Positions 47,244 through 60,699 of a stretch of 64,000 bases of DNA are shown here, in pieces; the first letter of the stretch is position 1; every line of letters begins with the position of its first letter. The notes beneath the pieces are model-generated. The model saw only the letters and a list, made by a program, of their open reading frames with translations. It did no database searches and was not told the origin of the DNA. The translations under genes and the position numbers were made by a program. Location of the stretch: NCBI RefSeq assembly GCF_018687715.1, contig NC_056752.1:48711837-48775836 (forward strand), in the 5' to 3' direction. Origin of the DNA: Carya illinoinensis (lineage: Eukaryota > Streptophyta > Magnoliopsida > Fagales > Juglandaceae).

Positions 47244-48293
47244 TATATATATATGCCGATCCAATGTATTAACGTCGCTATTTCTTGCCTCCTACCAACA
47301 CGTGATTTACTACTTGTGAGACGAAAACTGGATTTTATGAGTGATTTTAAGAGAAATTACTCTTTCTAAGATTATAGTAGAGAATGTGAAGCATCACAGC
47401 AGCACATAGACTCAGGTAATTGAAGCAGTGAGAAAGCGATCAACTTTCACTCAAGATATATATTACCCGAATTTGTAGTCGGGATCCCGAGACAGATGCA
47501 TGCACCTGTCGTGTATGCTATTGCCGTTTGAGAATAGCTTTAGTTATAATTTTTTTTTTTATAAAAATAAAATTATAAATCAACATAATTTATTATGAAA
47601 AAATAATTTTTATTATATAATATGTATAACTTTCGTATAATTGTAAATTTACTTTTATAAATCTTTTTATCCCGTAACCCTTCTCCTCTCCAACTCGAGA
47701 GTCGAGACCCAACTTCAAAATATTTTTCCGAGGGAGTTCACATTTAAGCAAATTACACTAATTGCGATCTATTTACTGGCCTGTTGAATCCACCAAAAAG
47801 GCGTTTCAATTCTTCACAGAATCTGAGCCCCAACTTGAATAGCCCATTGGAAAATTAATGACAACGAGAAGGGACCATGGTCCTTAGGGGATACTCGAAG
47901 CATCTTCTTTGCCGAATGTAGGAGTGCTTATGCATAGCCCGACGATGAGCGGTGACAGACGCAGTATTCTGGTTCTACGGGACAGGGTGGCGGTGGCGTT
48001 GACGGTGACGTAACGCAAACAACAATGACATAGGTAATCCTCTCTCTCTCACTCTCTCTCTCTAAAAATTTAGCTTATATATAGTTCATATTTAATCCAA
48101 TATGTACCCAGTTGAAGTTGATCGTGTATCAGACTTATTCGTGGCTCCCTCATTGAAAATCGCTGTTTTGGTTGGAAAAATGGTCATAAGTTTTATCATT
48201 ACCAAGAAGCACACGAGCAATTGCTTTGAATATTATCCTCCACAAGTTATGGGATATTAAAGGGTATTCCTGGGCTCGGAAATTCACCCCCAC

Positions 48294-48336
<43 letters not shown>

Positions 48337-49148
48337 GAAAAAAAAACGCTCGAAGAGTTTTAAGCACGTGGGAATCAGATGAGCAACCATGATTCCACCT
48401 TATTCGGCTTATTTGGTGATATATTGCCTTTCATAATGGGTTTTCGGAAGTTGTAGTCCATGTTCTTATATATGGATGTGATGACTTTTACATTTGGTTA
48501 GAATGGTTGATCGTACTTCATTTCTTTACGAGTGCATTTAGAAACTTGTATGCCTTTTGGAAACCGAATGGATGAAGTCATTTTGAGTTACAAATTTGTC
48601 TTGTAAAATGATCCAATATATGAAACCAAACCAAGTATTCAACTGGTTGTTGGTATATATAAGATAATGCCCACACTTTCATATTAAATGAAATGCTGCA
48701 ATTTTATAGGATCCTTACCTACTGGTCCCATCTAAGTGGGGTCCTTTGAAGGGTGATTTGAATATGGTCTTATCCTTAAGCATTTGCGTTAAGTGGCCAC
48801 TCTTGTGGCTCGATCATGCACAATTGTGCTGTGATGCCCCAATACTTTACTGGTGTATTTGGTATTTGCCATGATTTCATTTACATGCGTACATACGTAT
48901 GCACATGTTCATGTGAAAGTGTATGGTATTTAAAAGTCACAAAAAAATGTGACTAAGTGATATACTGGGATGTTCAATTATACCCCATAGGGCCAGAGGT
49001 ATCGAATCATCGGTGTAGGATAAATCGAACGAGAGTTTTTTCCTTTTTCTGATTTCTTTTTCTATGCAAGCAGACAAATCCCAAAGACTTGATTTTTTGT
49101 TGTATTTTAGGGGAACTTGAGGGGTAGATTTAGAGCACTGCGGCAAAC
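47244..49148. other. Intergenic DNA between the hAT and CACTA elements
   Basis: No gene was recognised. It contains an AT-rich inverted-repeat-like segment near 47561-47665, a short CT run near 48041-48063 and a C32 homopolymer (48295-48326) next to an A run. Confidence 0.5.
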
Positions 49149-49151
49149 TTC

Positions 49152-49425
49152 CACTACAACATTTTTGAGTTTTTGCGGCTGTTTTTTTCCCGGCGTTCTA
49201 TGCGTTGGACGGAAGAGTGATATACAGCCCATTTTATTACGGCGACCCATATAATGACGCAACAGGTGGCATATTGCGGCGACAATTATTTCGCCGCAAT
49301 AAAATTGACCGCGAAATGCAATATAAGGCGGTCTTGACGTTATTACCGCGACATTTGTGCGACGCAATAGTATTTGCTTCAGCATTACCTATTGCGGCGG
49401 ATGTGTCGCCGTAAAACAGGGGATT
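49152..49425. repeat. Left subterminal region of the CACTA element
   Basis: About 270 bp rich in TTGCGGCG, CGCCGCAA, ACCGCGAC and GTGCGACGCAA motifs in both orientations. In En/Spm the subterminal repeats bind the second element protein (TnpA). The equivalent role here is inferred. Confidence 0.65.
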
Positions 49426-49550
49426 TATTTAAACCCCTATTTTCCTTCTCTCCCAACCCGATGCGTATACATGATCTGCAGCTGAAAAACACCCTGACTT
49501 CCCTCAAGCCGCCGATAACCTTGTCACGCATCATCACCTCACCCAGCAGG

Positions 49551-49552
<2 letters not shown>

Positions 49553-49628
<76 letters not shown>
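49553..49628. repeat. (TC)n then (TG)n microsatellite
   Basis: About 67 bp of TC dinucleotides are followed by a short TG run, in the leader region of the CACTA element. Confidence 0.95.
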
Positions 49629-49629
<1 letters not shown>

Positions 49630-51335
49630 TCTGGTTTGACCCTCTCGGCCTCTCTCCATTTGCAGCACAGATCAAACAAATTGGGAATTTGGGATATAAT
49701 TCCCTTAACTCCAGCTACGAATTTCGGTTTCCCTAATCCTGCTGCCGCAACAATATTAAGGTATATATATAAATTTCAGCCTCTAATCTATATAGAAAAT
49801 GCATTTTGGCAAACATTTCAGATGTTTTCTGGGCTGCATATAATCGGTGATAAATCACCCCTCTTTGTACCTCTTGCCCTTGCTCCTGATTTTTGACGTA
49901 TTTCTTCCAGTTTATTGTGGGTTTGGTTATTTCCATCACTTAGATCAATATCTTCAGATTCCCTTACGCAATTTATTTTTACACTTCCTATGGTTGATGT
50001 AGATTTATTTCTCTCCTCATTTTGCTCTGTTTAATTAGGTTTAGCTGAAATTATTGTGCATTTTATTAAACTACAACAGTTGTAATTTCTGTGACCATTT
50101 ACATCTATCTAAATAAGAGCTTATTTACCTCCATTACTGCACATCTCCACCTACAATGCTCATGATAATGATCCTGATAGATGTCGTTTGTTTCTTTATT
50201 TCTTTTTCATTTTTTTTTTCTTGGGGGAAGGGGTTGATAGGCCATGGAATTAGTGGCCATGATTCTTTAATATGGCTGGAATCATTAGCACCCACACATG
50301 TGTGCTAATGAGTGAAGAGCTGCTTGTGCTGCAGCCAATTAATCTGCTGCATAGATACCAATTAGTGGCCATGATTCTTTAATATGGCTGCTTTAACAAA
50401 TTAAATAAATAATATTGTTTTATAAAGAATAAATTAATGTTGACACTAAAAGTCATATCTTTCCAAATCTAAGACCATCAAGCGACATGGTTCATGAGGT
50501 ACTTTTTGGATGATGCATGTTTGTAGTAGTCAAGGTGATCGGGTGTTAATATTAACATGGTAACTAATATGAGAGGGGTTTAAAACTATGAGTTTGAAAT
50601 GGTCCAATGTATGTGGTGCACAATTCAGTAGTGTGTAGTTAGTTGGTAATGCCCCTGGGAGACATTACCAATTTATCTCCATGCTAGATAACTGTGAACT
50701 GTTGGTTAAATTTCTGACAGTTTCAAAGTCAAAATGGCTGTTAGCATGCTTCATCCATTAATTACTTTTACATACCATGAAGAAATGCATTGAGTGTGGG
50801 TTGGATCATGCTATATGCTTACATCTTTGTGAGCTAATTCGTTGCATGACTTTTCCAAACATCTATATTTTGGAACATTTTAAAGGATTGATGATTTATT
50901 ATAATATCAATGCATTTCTTCTTTTGTTTTTGTAATAGAACTAAACATGGACATCACCCACTACCACACAAGTCCTTTGATACTTACACATTCCTATCAT
51001 GGGTGATTGGAGCTAACATAGGAGTTAGGATTATTCAGACATGTCCATTTTTTGATGGGATGCTATTGCCTTTTGTGAGGGATCATGAACCCTTCATAAA
51101 TATCTGTATTTATGACTTCATCCCCATACTGAAGTTCTATACTTGATCTCCTATAGATATAGAAGTTCATAAAACACCCATACACTTCCTATTTTTCTAT
51201 ACCACCACTAGAGTGCTTTCTAAATGAGCACAAACACCAACTATTCCTCTTATGAAATATATCTCTCTTTTTTTCACTGCATACTCCGATGTCTATAAAC
51301 ATCTAAAACCAAGTGTTGAAATATTCCTTTTTCAG

Positions 51336-54300
51336 ATGGACAAAAGTTGGATGCACCTCACCGATAGGTTTAGGTCAAGGGAATATGGCATTGGGGTTAG
51401 GCAATTCCTCACAATGGCTCGAGCTCATGCTCAAGGAAGTACAACAGTGAAGTGTCCATGCCGTAGATGTCGTAATAATTCCTTCTTGCCAATCAGTGAG
51501 GTAGATAGGCATTTGTTTATTACGGGTATTGATCCAAATTATACTAATTGGATCTTTCATGGCGAGCAAGAACCGTTTAGTTTCTTGGCCGAGGACGGAG
51601 ATGATATACCTGATGGTGGTGACAATAGTTATATTGATGACATCGACGATATGTTGGGTGACATTCATGCGGCAAACAATGTAGGCGAAGAAGATGACAT
51701 GGCTCCACACCCCGGGGAGCCCAATACGGTTGAACCCGACCCGAGCACCTTTGAGAAGTTGTTGGAAGATGCTCGTCGTCCACTTTATGATGGTTGCAAC
51801 TCATTTTCCAAATTATCATTCATTGTTAAGTTGCTCCATATCAAAACTATTGGCGGATGGAGTGTAAAGTCCTTTGACATGTTGATAAAACTATTGAAAA
51901 CAGCTTTTCCTGATTCACTCTTGCCAGAATCTTTTCATGAGGCACGTGCATTGGAGCGAGGGTTGGGATTTAGATACATTAAAATTCACGCTTGCCCAAA
52001 CGATTGCCTACTCTATTGGAAGGAAAATAGCAACTTGCAACAGTGCCCTAAGTGCAAAGCCTCTAGGTGGTTGTCGGCCACATCTTCTAAACGACCAGTG
52101 CCCCAAAAGGTAGTGAGGTATTTTCCACTGAAGCCAAGGCTGCAGAGACTATTTATGTCCAAGAAAACAGCTGTATCCATGAGGTGGCATCATGAAGAAA
52201 GGGTACAAGATGAAAGCACTTTGCGCCATCCGGCTGACTCGGAGGTGTGGACCACATTTGATGCCGAGCATCGTTGGTTTGCTCAAGATCCTCGAAATGT
52301 GAGGCTCGGGCTTGCTACTGATGGGTTCAACCCATTCAATAATATGAGCAAACCATATAGCATATGGCCAGTGATTCTAGTTCCATATAATTTGCCTCCA
52401 TGGCTATGTATGAAAGATCCATTCTTCATGTTGTCTACACTAATTCCTGGGCCGAAATCACCGGGGAATGAGATTGATGTTTACTTACGCCCTTTAGTTG
52501 ATGAACTACTAGAGTTGTGGGAAAATGGGGTTGATACGTATGATGCCATGGTTGGCCAACGATTTCGATTACATGCGGCTTTATTGTGGACTATCAATGA
52601 TTTTCCTGCGTATGGTAACATTTCTGGTTGGAGCACTAAAGGGAAGTTGGCATGCCCTTGTTGTAATCTGCATACAGATTCTTTCTGGTTGACAAATGGG
52701 CGAAAGCATTGTTACATGGGTCATCGCCGCTTCCTTCCAACAGGGCACATCTTCAGAACCAAGAAGAATATTTTCAATGGAAAAGAAGATCTACACATGC
52801 CACCTATGCAGCTTTCAGGGGAAGATATAATGCACCAATTAAATAGCATTGGGCATGTAGATTTTGGCAAGGGTACTAAGCGGAGAAAGCGCACCCCTGA
52901 GGAGTTAAACTGGACAAAAAGGAGTCTCTTATTTGATCTACCCTATTGGCCAGCTCTGAAACTTAGACACAATCTCGATGTTATGCATATCGAGAAGAAC
53001 ATATTTGACAATATTTTGGGTACATTGATGAATATTCCAGGTAAAACAAAGGATGGTATCAAGGCTCGCAGAGACTTGGCCGAACTCGGTATAAGGAAAG
53101 AATTACATTTGAAAGAAGTTGGTGATCGAGTTATTATTCCTCATGCACAGTTCATGTTGCATGGAGATGAGAGGAAAGATTTTTGTGCATGGTTGAAAGG
53201 TGTAAAATTCCCTGATGGTTTTGCATCTAACATTTCAAGCTGTGTTAATGTCCGCGAGTGTAAAATATCTGGTATGAAAAGTCATGATGCCCACATATTT
53301 TTACAAAGGCTATTGCCAGCAGCAATTGCAGGGTACTTACCTCGTGATATATGTATCACATTGAATGAACTTAGCACATTTTTCAAGATTTTGTGTGCAC
53401 GGACATGCAAAAAAGAAGCAGTTTTACAACTTGAGTCTAACATTGCCCTCAATCTTTGCAAGTTGGAAACAATATTTCCCCCAAACTTTTTTGATGTAAT
53501 GGTCCACCTGGCTGTCCATTTACCCAGAGAGTTGTTGCTAGCAGGACCAGTTCAATACCGTTGGATGTATCCATTCGAGAGGTATTTGGGCAAGTTTAAG
53601 CGGTATGTGAAAAACAAAGCCCGACCAGAAGGATCCATTGCTGAGGCTTATATTCATATTGAATGCTTGACGTTCGCATCAATGTATCTACATGATGTAC
53701 CAACTCGCTTCACTCGAGAGGATCGAAACATTGATGTTGGTGTCCAAACATCCGAGATATCAGCCTTTGGGATTTTTGATCAAAAAGTCCACCCACTTGG
53801 TATCGCAACACCTATCCAGTTGGATAAGAAACTATTTAAAACTGCCCGATGGTATGCCCTCAACAACTGCATCGAGATTGAACAGTTCTTGGAGTAAGAG
53901 CCTTGAACTAATTGATGGGCAAAAAATAAATTTAATCTACCATAATTGGATAGTGATTAGGTACTTTATGCTTGTTAATATACTTTATGTCTTTCGTGTA
54001 GGGAGCACTACAACATCTTGAAGGAGCAGAGCTTATATAACATTGAAAGGCGGCATGAAGCTGAATTTCCATCGTGGTTCAGGAAACGTGTAAGTTCAGG
54101 AAGACTTACATAATATCTACCCCACTTTATTTCCATTAATAGATACGTACTTATTCATTTCCATTGCCTTGCTTGTCTTCATGTCATTATTTTAGATTCA
54201 AGCGCTACGTGGTAGGGATCCCCACATAGTATCTGACGATCTTTATGCAATAGCTTGTGGGCCTGACCCTTGGGTGGGTTCATATTCTGGGTGTATAATG

Positions 54301-55035
54301 AATGGTATACGATTTCATACACAACTCCGGGAATTGAGACGTAGGACACAAAATAGTGGTGTTCTAGTTACAAGTGAGCACCAATCAAGTATGGTTGATT
54401 TCTATGGTGTTCTGAATGACATATTGGAGGTGAGGTACATGGGTTGGCGGCGTGTGTGGTTATTTAGTTGCGATTGGTTTGATGTTGGCGATCCAATTCG
54501 AGGGATCAGGGTTGGTGAGCATTTCACAAGTGTCAATCATAGTAGAACTTGGTATAAGGATGAGCCATTCATATTGGCATGCCAAGCTTCACAAGTATTT
54601 TACCTCAAAGACACGAGATTTTCTGGTTCTTGGCACATTGTGCAAAAGATCACATATAGGAATGTATATGACGTTCCACAATTGGATCGCCATGATGATG
54701 TAGATGAACCTAGCGAGTCCAATGTCTTCCAAGAAGAACAAACTCCAAAAGAAGCAGTACCAGTGGACACCGAGCATAATGTCGACAACCCCCAATGGGT
54801 AAGGCCAGATGTTCAGTCAGCCACGATAGCCACTACCGCATTGGCTGGGGGAAGTACTCACAATGTCAACAACCTGGGTAATATCGACGACATTTCAGAT
54901 GAGGAAGAATTCAATTCTAGCGATACCATGTCTAATGGATCATGTGAGGAGGAAGACCTTGATGACACCGATGCGGAGTCTAATGTTGAAGGCTCTCCGA
55001 GTAATGACACTCATCGAGGATGGGATTCAAGCTAA
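51336..55035 (+). CDS. TNP2-type CACTA transposase, 3 exons, intact
   Basis: Catalytic transposase of the CACTA element. Exons: 51336-53893, 54002-54089, 54196-55035. They join in frame (donors GTAAGA and GTAAGT; acceptors GTGTAG and TTTTAG) to 1161 aa without a stop. Domains: an N-terminal transposase-associated zinc segment (MDKSWMHLTDRF, CPCRRCRNN, about 1-80); Transposase_21/TNP2 (about 240-470, with FKYIKIHAC-like RYIKIHACPNDCLLYW, LVPYNLPPWLCMKDPFFMLS, TINDFPAYGNISGWSTKG); HNLDVMHIEKNIFDNILGTL (about 550); DUF4218-like ELSTFFKILCARTC and WMYPFERYLGKFKRYVKNKA (about 670-770); DUF4216-like WRRVWLFSCDWFDV (about 985-1060); and an acidic tail. The ATG follows TTTTTCAG directly, so a leader intron probably ends there. 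Confidence 0.93.
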
Positions 55036-57462
55036 GGTCTCACTTCCAGAAACCCTTTTCTTAATCATATAGCTTCCAAGTACATAATCCATCATATTAT
55101 ACCTTTAGTAATGTGGTAGATGTCATATGGTGTCTTTTGTAATTAATTCCATTCATATTAATATATACTCCAGTATTTATTATAATTTGAAACTGTATGT
55201 ACCAGTTCAATATTGGGGTGTTGAGTTGAATAATCTTTAAGGAAAATATACATGGGTAGTTGGCGTACATGAATTATGGTTCAAGGAGGCATGGGGTGTT
55301 GATTAAAATATGGGAAAGTAAGTGTGTATCAGTGCACATATTCTCTAGCCTCTATTGCTTCAAGATTTATGCATGGAGTGCCTGATTTGGTATTTGGTAT
55401 TTTGTAATGCATTGAACAGATTCACAAGTTTGAGACTGGTGTGATTGGTGATCGAGTTCAAGGATGATGGTAGTAGATGGATAAACGAAGAGGAGTTGGA
55501 GGACAAAGTCATGCCGACATTCTTGGGGAGTACCATGAAGCAGCTAGAGAGCAAGTTGTTTTAATTACTACAATCCCCCAAACTTCTTCAGTACATGCTG
55601 CATAGCCCCTTACCTTATTGCCCTCAAAGTTAAATACTGATATATATACATATATATATATATATATCACAAGAATTGGCTAGTGGTTTGTGATAAATAG
55701 TGCAACGAAATATTGTTTAGTATTTTGAAATTATTCAGCCAGATATGTGGTGTAAACCCTGGAGGCATGTTTGCATCGAAGTGGGGCCATGAAATCTGAA
55801 CGAAGGGGTTAAACATGTATGCTTGTTTATTGTGTGGAAATGGTGCTGATCAGTTATTCGGTATTAGATAATGGAACCCTTCTTTTTTGGATATGAACCC
55901 TTCTTAGAAGATGGTAGATGGTAGAGGTTATTACATATGCATTGCATTACAAGAATTGTGACTGGAGTAAATTCATTTGAGAAGAATGTTATGCAGCAGG
56001 CCAATACATTTATTATAACTTAATTAATATGTATTTACTGGGATATAACACTTTTATCCTATTTCATTTATTATACATAATTAACAGGTGAAAACTTATG
56101 CTCGCATAAGACATTAATGGGCGAAAGCATTTTCATGCCCAGCTCTGATATGTTGGTATGTAGGGATCCATTACTTGATCGGTTTCTCCGAGCTAACCAT
56201 AAATCATGCTAGTATGGTTAGCTATACAATTAATGAATTGGAAATCATTTTAAGATTAATTTGACATGTTGAATACGTTGCTGTTAGTTAGAGTACTTGG
56301 GCAAGTTTGTCCATTCCAAAACAGATTAATTAAAATAGATTAATTAATAAGCTAATTCAGTTAATATTTTTATTAATTATTAATATATATATATATAACT
56401 TTTTAAACAATGCTCTTAAAACGAGGAAAAATGCTAAGTGAGAAGGATACGTTCATATTATACAAGTACAGGAGGCGGGAAAATTATTTCATGAGGCGGG
56501 ATCCTTCATTTGGGGGGAAATATCTGGAAAGCCGTAAGGGTAAATTCGTAATCACATTCTTTGCAAAAGCTGAAGAAGTATTACACAACCATTTAGTGTT
56601 TTATTTCATAAGCACTTTGCGTACAAGTTCTTGGAGGAAGTGTCTAGAAAGCTGTAGAGATTTTCAGGGGAATTAGGGCCATCGTCTTGAGCTGAAGAAG
56701 AGAAGCTTACCTCAACTGTGGTGCAGCATGGGCTCAAGGGGTCACTGTGGGTGCTAGGTACGTTCTCTTGAATTTTTATATTTGTATGGTTGAAGGGCCG
56801 AAATGTTTTCTCTTGGGTATGGTGTCCATTTTCTCTTCCCCACCCCCATTTTCGTAAGCCATGGGCGAAATATACATGGGTTTCCTCCATGCCTATGTCA
56901 ATGACAGTTCTATTCAACCTTGATGATTTTAGTGATAATGATTTTAGTGAACCATAAACATTGTTGGTTAACTCCGGGTTGCATAGAGATACATGCAAGA
57001 ACCATGAGGGGATTTACTAGACAAGGTTTACACAGTCTCTTATTTTATTAGGCCAACCATATAATTTCAGAGGGCATTAGAAGAAGAAATGCATGTTCTT
57101 CTAAAATAAGTCAACCGACTGGTTCTTGCATGTATATGCCCCCAATGTCGACAATTGCTCCGTGTGCTGTTTGGTTCATATGGTAACCAGCATTCATTCT
57201 TTTTGCTATTTAACAGTTTAAATAACAGTCAAATTAGGGTGGCCACATTAATTTAGAATCTATATATACCTTCAAGAAATTATGTTCTAATGATCAGACA
57301 ACTTACTGGTAGATGCCGTGTGTAAGTAATATATTAGACATTGGTACATAGATTATTTGGAAATGGTCGATGTCTATGCATGTTGTAAAAGCTACTGATT
57401 TTACCATTGCAGTACAATCAGGTGTATCAGAATAGGGGGTAAATCTGCAGCTCATTACAAGA
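55036..57462. other. Spacer between the two CACTA genes
   Basis: The 2.4-kb spacer holds the TNP2 3' UTR, TA-rich simple sequence (55640-55667, 56385-56398) and probably the leader of the second gene. Short frames have no recognisable domain. Confidence 0.55.
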
Positions 57463-59376
57463 ATGGTACGAAGTTTGATTGGTAGAGGAGTCCGTGGACG
57501 CGGAGGAGGATTTCGGGGCATATCGGTGCGCAGGCCAATTATACAAGACGCTCAGTCACCACCCAGAAGCTCTGAACCGAACCTGCGAGACGAGGTTAAC
57601 TCCTCGTCATCAGACGACTCAACCCAACCACCCGATGTCGTATTTGAGACTGAGTTCCCAGAACAATTGGATGGAACAGGTATCTCTACTATTTTTTCTA
57701 ATAAATTCCAGTCAACATTTACTTACTATTAGAGTAAATACTTACAACCATGCTAATCCAAATCAGTTCTAAGTTGGGCACTACACCACTATAGTAATTT
57801 TAATCCTCCCATTAACTTTGTTAAATTCAAGCTGTGAGTAAGAAACGAGGCCGTGGACGAGCCAAGATGACAAAATTTGACATGCTTCGAAAAATGGGCC
57901 CGATTCCGTTGCTTATCAAGAATGGAGACACTAAGGTGTCATGCCAAAATGCTAACATTTTCAGTGGACGGGTGACATGGATAATAAAGCATTATGCAAA
58001 CATGGGTTACAACCGTTGGAATGAAGTGCCAGAAGCTGAACAGGAGGAGTTGTGTGGCCGTGTCCGAGTAAGCAATACTACTTATCACAATAGCTGTAGG
58101 GGATAACCAGTCAATATATTTTGTATTGCATACCACACATTCCTTAATTTTACACTTCTGTGACATTGATTAGGCTGACTTTATTGTTGAATGGGAAAAA
58201 GAAAACCATCGAAAGACTGTTATTGACCAACTACGTAGACGGTTTAATTCTTTCCACTATGACTTACACAAGATATTCCTTGGGTATGGGAGTACGAAAG
58301 TTGCTCTAGCAAGAGGAACCGAGTTGGTGGATCATGCAGTGTGGAGGAAATTGTGCATGCGCTGGGGTAGCAAGGAGTTCAAGGTATAAACATTACTAAC
58401 TATGAAAGTTGCTTTGAAATTAATCTTTCTCCGATTTTTTAATATTCTAGTAACTTTCGTTGCAACTTATCTCCTCTTTCTATTTGGCAAAATAAAAGGC
58501 TCATTGCTGATAATTTACTTGCTGGAGTAGGCCTTGTCGCTGCAAAACAAGGCTAATAGAGGCAAACAGCTCACCAACCATACTGCTGGCAGGAAATCCT
58601 TTGTTCGAATACTCGAAGAGCAGGTAATTATTATCTTAGTACATGTGTGATTATCAGTCCTTTGAATTGAAATCAGAAGTTATACCTACAATATGGTAAT
58701 GGGAACTTTGGGTTGGACATTCCTCACAAAATTTTAATTGTATGTTTCAGCGTGAGGGTGTTAATAATTTGGTCGAATTTTTTAAAGAGACACGATGGTC
58801 CAAGAAGAAGAACGGGTTTGTAACCGACATGAGTGAAGAGCTGTATGTGAGTATATTTTGCTATGTATAAAACTTCGTATTTTTGTTGTAATTAACATAA
58901 CATGTACATTTGTGTTGTAATACTTCATATCTAAAACTGTTGGAAAATTATTTATACCTACAATATGACATTCATGGCATTACTTGTTACACGTAGAAAG
59001 TAAAATATTTAAAACTGAAGCATTTTCATGTTGAAAGGAAAAAATGGTGGAAAAGCTGAATGAAATGCAGCCGGAAGAGCGCACTAAAGAGGCAGCAGCT
59101 GCAGTGTTTAGGGAGGTCCTAGGGAGGAGATCAGGATATGAGAGGGGTTTGGGGGAGAAGGTAATGCCTGTAACTCATGGAATAGCCCAAACTAGTAACA
59201 ATGGAGGTCTATTGAGCGAGGATGCACAGTATTGGAAGGCGCAGTTTGAGGGGTTAAAGGCAAATGTTCAGGAGATTTTACTAAAGCAAGCAGAATTTGA
59301 TAAATTTATGACATACACTCAATCACAACAACAGTCACAGGGGGAGTTTCCGAGGGAGACTCCGGGGGCTATGTAA
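57463..59376 (+). CDS. Ptta/En/Spm (Transposase_24) protein, 6 exons, intact
   Basis: Second protein of the CACTA element, corresponding by position and family to the accessory DNA-binding protein. Exons: 57463-57679, 57832-58067, 58174-58383, 58531-58623, 58751-58846, 59038-59376. They join in frame to 396 aa. The N-terminus is Arg/Gly-rich (MVRSLIGRGVRGRGGGFRG). A basic motif follows (KKRGRGRAKMTKFDMLRKMG), then the Transposase_24 core (WEKENHRKTVIDQLRRRFNS, HDYD-like FHYDLHKIF, MRWGSKEFK) and ANRGKQLTNHTAGRKSFVRI. The C-terminal part (EEDAQYWKAQFEGL-like SEDAQYWKAQFEGLKANVQE, then Gln-rich) looks coiled-coil. All donors are GT and all acceptors AG. Exon 1 is less certain because there is no domain support for the first 70 residues. 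Confidence 0.82.
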
Positions 59377-60699
59377 GATAGTCTTGTGGTAGGTTTTTTT
59401 GGGACTTTTTGGGAGATATTTTGGAACTTTTGGACTATTTTGAGAGGCAACAGATTATGGTAATGTACATATAGTTAGTTGGCTGACAACATTGACATAT
59501 TTTGTGAGTGGCTTTTTGGACCATCATGTATGGGTGTTTGCCAAGAGAGGTGGATGCATTATATATTTGGAAACAAAGATGGGGTTTTATAAGTACTGCT
59601 TACAATTTCAACTTCATGGGTAGTAATGAACTCCTTCCTGTCTATATAGACAGGACGCGATTTGGGTTGATAATATGATGGTAGTGCAAAAGAGTTTGAT
59701 ACGTGCGACCTTGCCGATACATGTGGGGGCGACAACCCTTTCAAACAGGTATTTATCAAAAACTGGCATCTAGTTAATTTGGTACTGACTTCGAGTTGCA
59801 TTAATTTAGTAGGATTTAAATGGTTGTTTCATTTGAAAGGGTAATTTCCTGCATTATAATATAAGATGAACTATGGGGTAAGTTGATCTTTATAATAATG
59901 TTAGTTAATAAACATTGTTAGTTACTACATACAGTTATGAAAATAAATGGTTAGTTCTGAATGGATTGAGGAAGCAGTTTGGGGGGAGTTAATAGCACGG
60001 TTAACCAATTATTTCTAAGTGGTATGAGCAGGGTAAACTCAACAATTAATATATTTAGGTTCCCACATTAAAATCTATTCACCTCAGGTAGATGTTTAGT
60101 TAAAAAGCAATGTAATCTGATGGATATAGTTTGTGGGAATTTTATATTACTTTTCTATATTTAACCAGTGGGTTTTTGTATAATTTTGGATGCAGGAAAA
60201 ACTGTTGGGCAAGATGGGGCTAGCTGATGGGTGATTGGTGAAACTAGTACAAAGATGGGAGCAGTTATGGTTCTAGACACAAAAGATACTGATGGTTCCA
60301 TGATTGAAAGGACTCAAATGTTGTCAACCTAGGGTACACTGTCTGAATATATATGATAATTATAGTTGCCGTGTATTAAATGTCCAAAAATTATTGCCTC
60401 ATATGCGACTGCACAGTAAGAAGTTGCTAATTTAGGTAAATATGTAATAGAGTGATTGGTACATCACTGGTAGTGGAATTAGGTGGATCAAATGTATGGT
60501 ACACCAAAACTATGACAGCTTTCAGGGTATATGAAGTTGCTGGAATATAAATGATACAATATTTACGTAGTTGGAAGATGCATATTTCTGTTTGAGCCAT
60601 AAATAGGTTGGAAAACATGTTAATTGATGTTTGAAGTTACAGCTTTAAGTAGCATTTCTCTATTTCTATCATTTGCAGGTTTATGTTCCCACAAATATA

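Noticed and set aside
49385..49675. A - strand frame with an Arg-Glu repeat
   Set aside because: It comes from the TC microsatellite in the CACTA leader.
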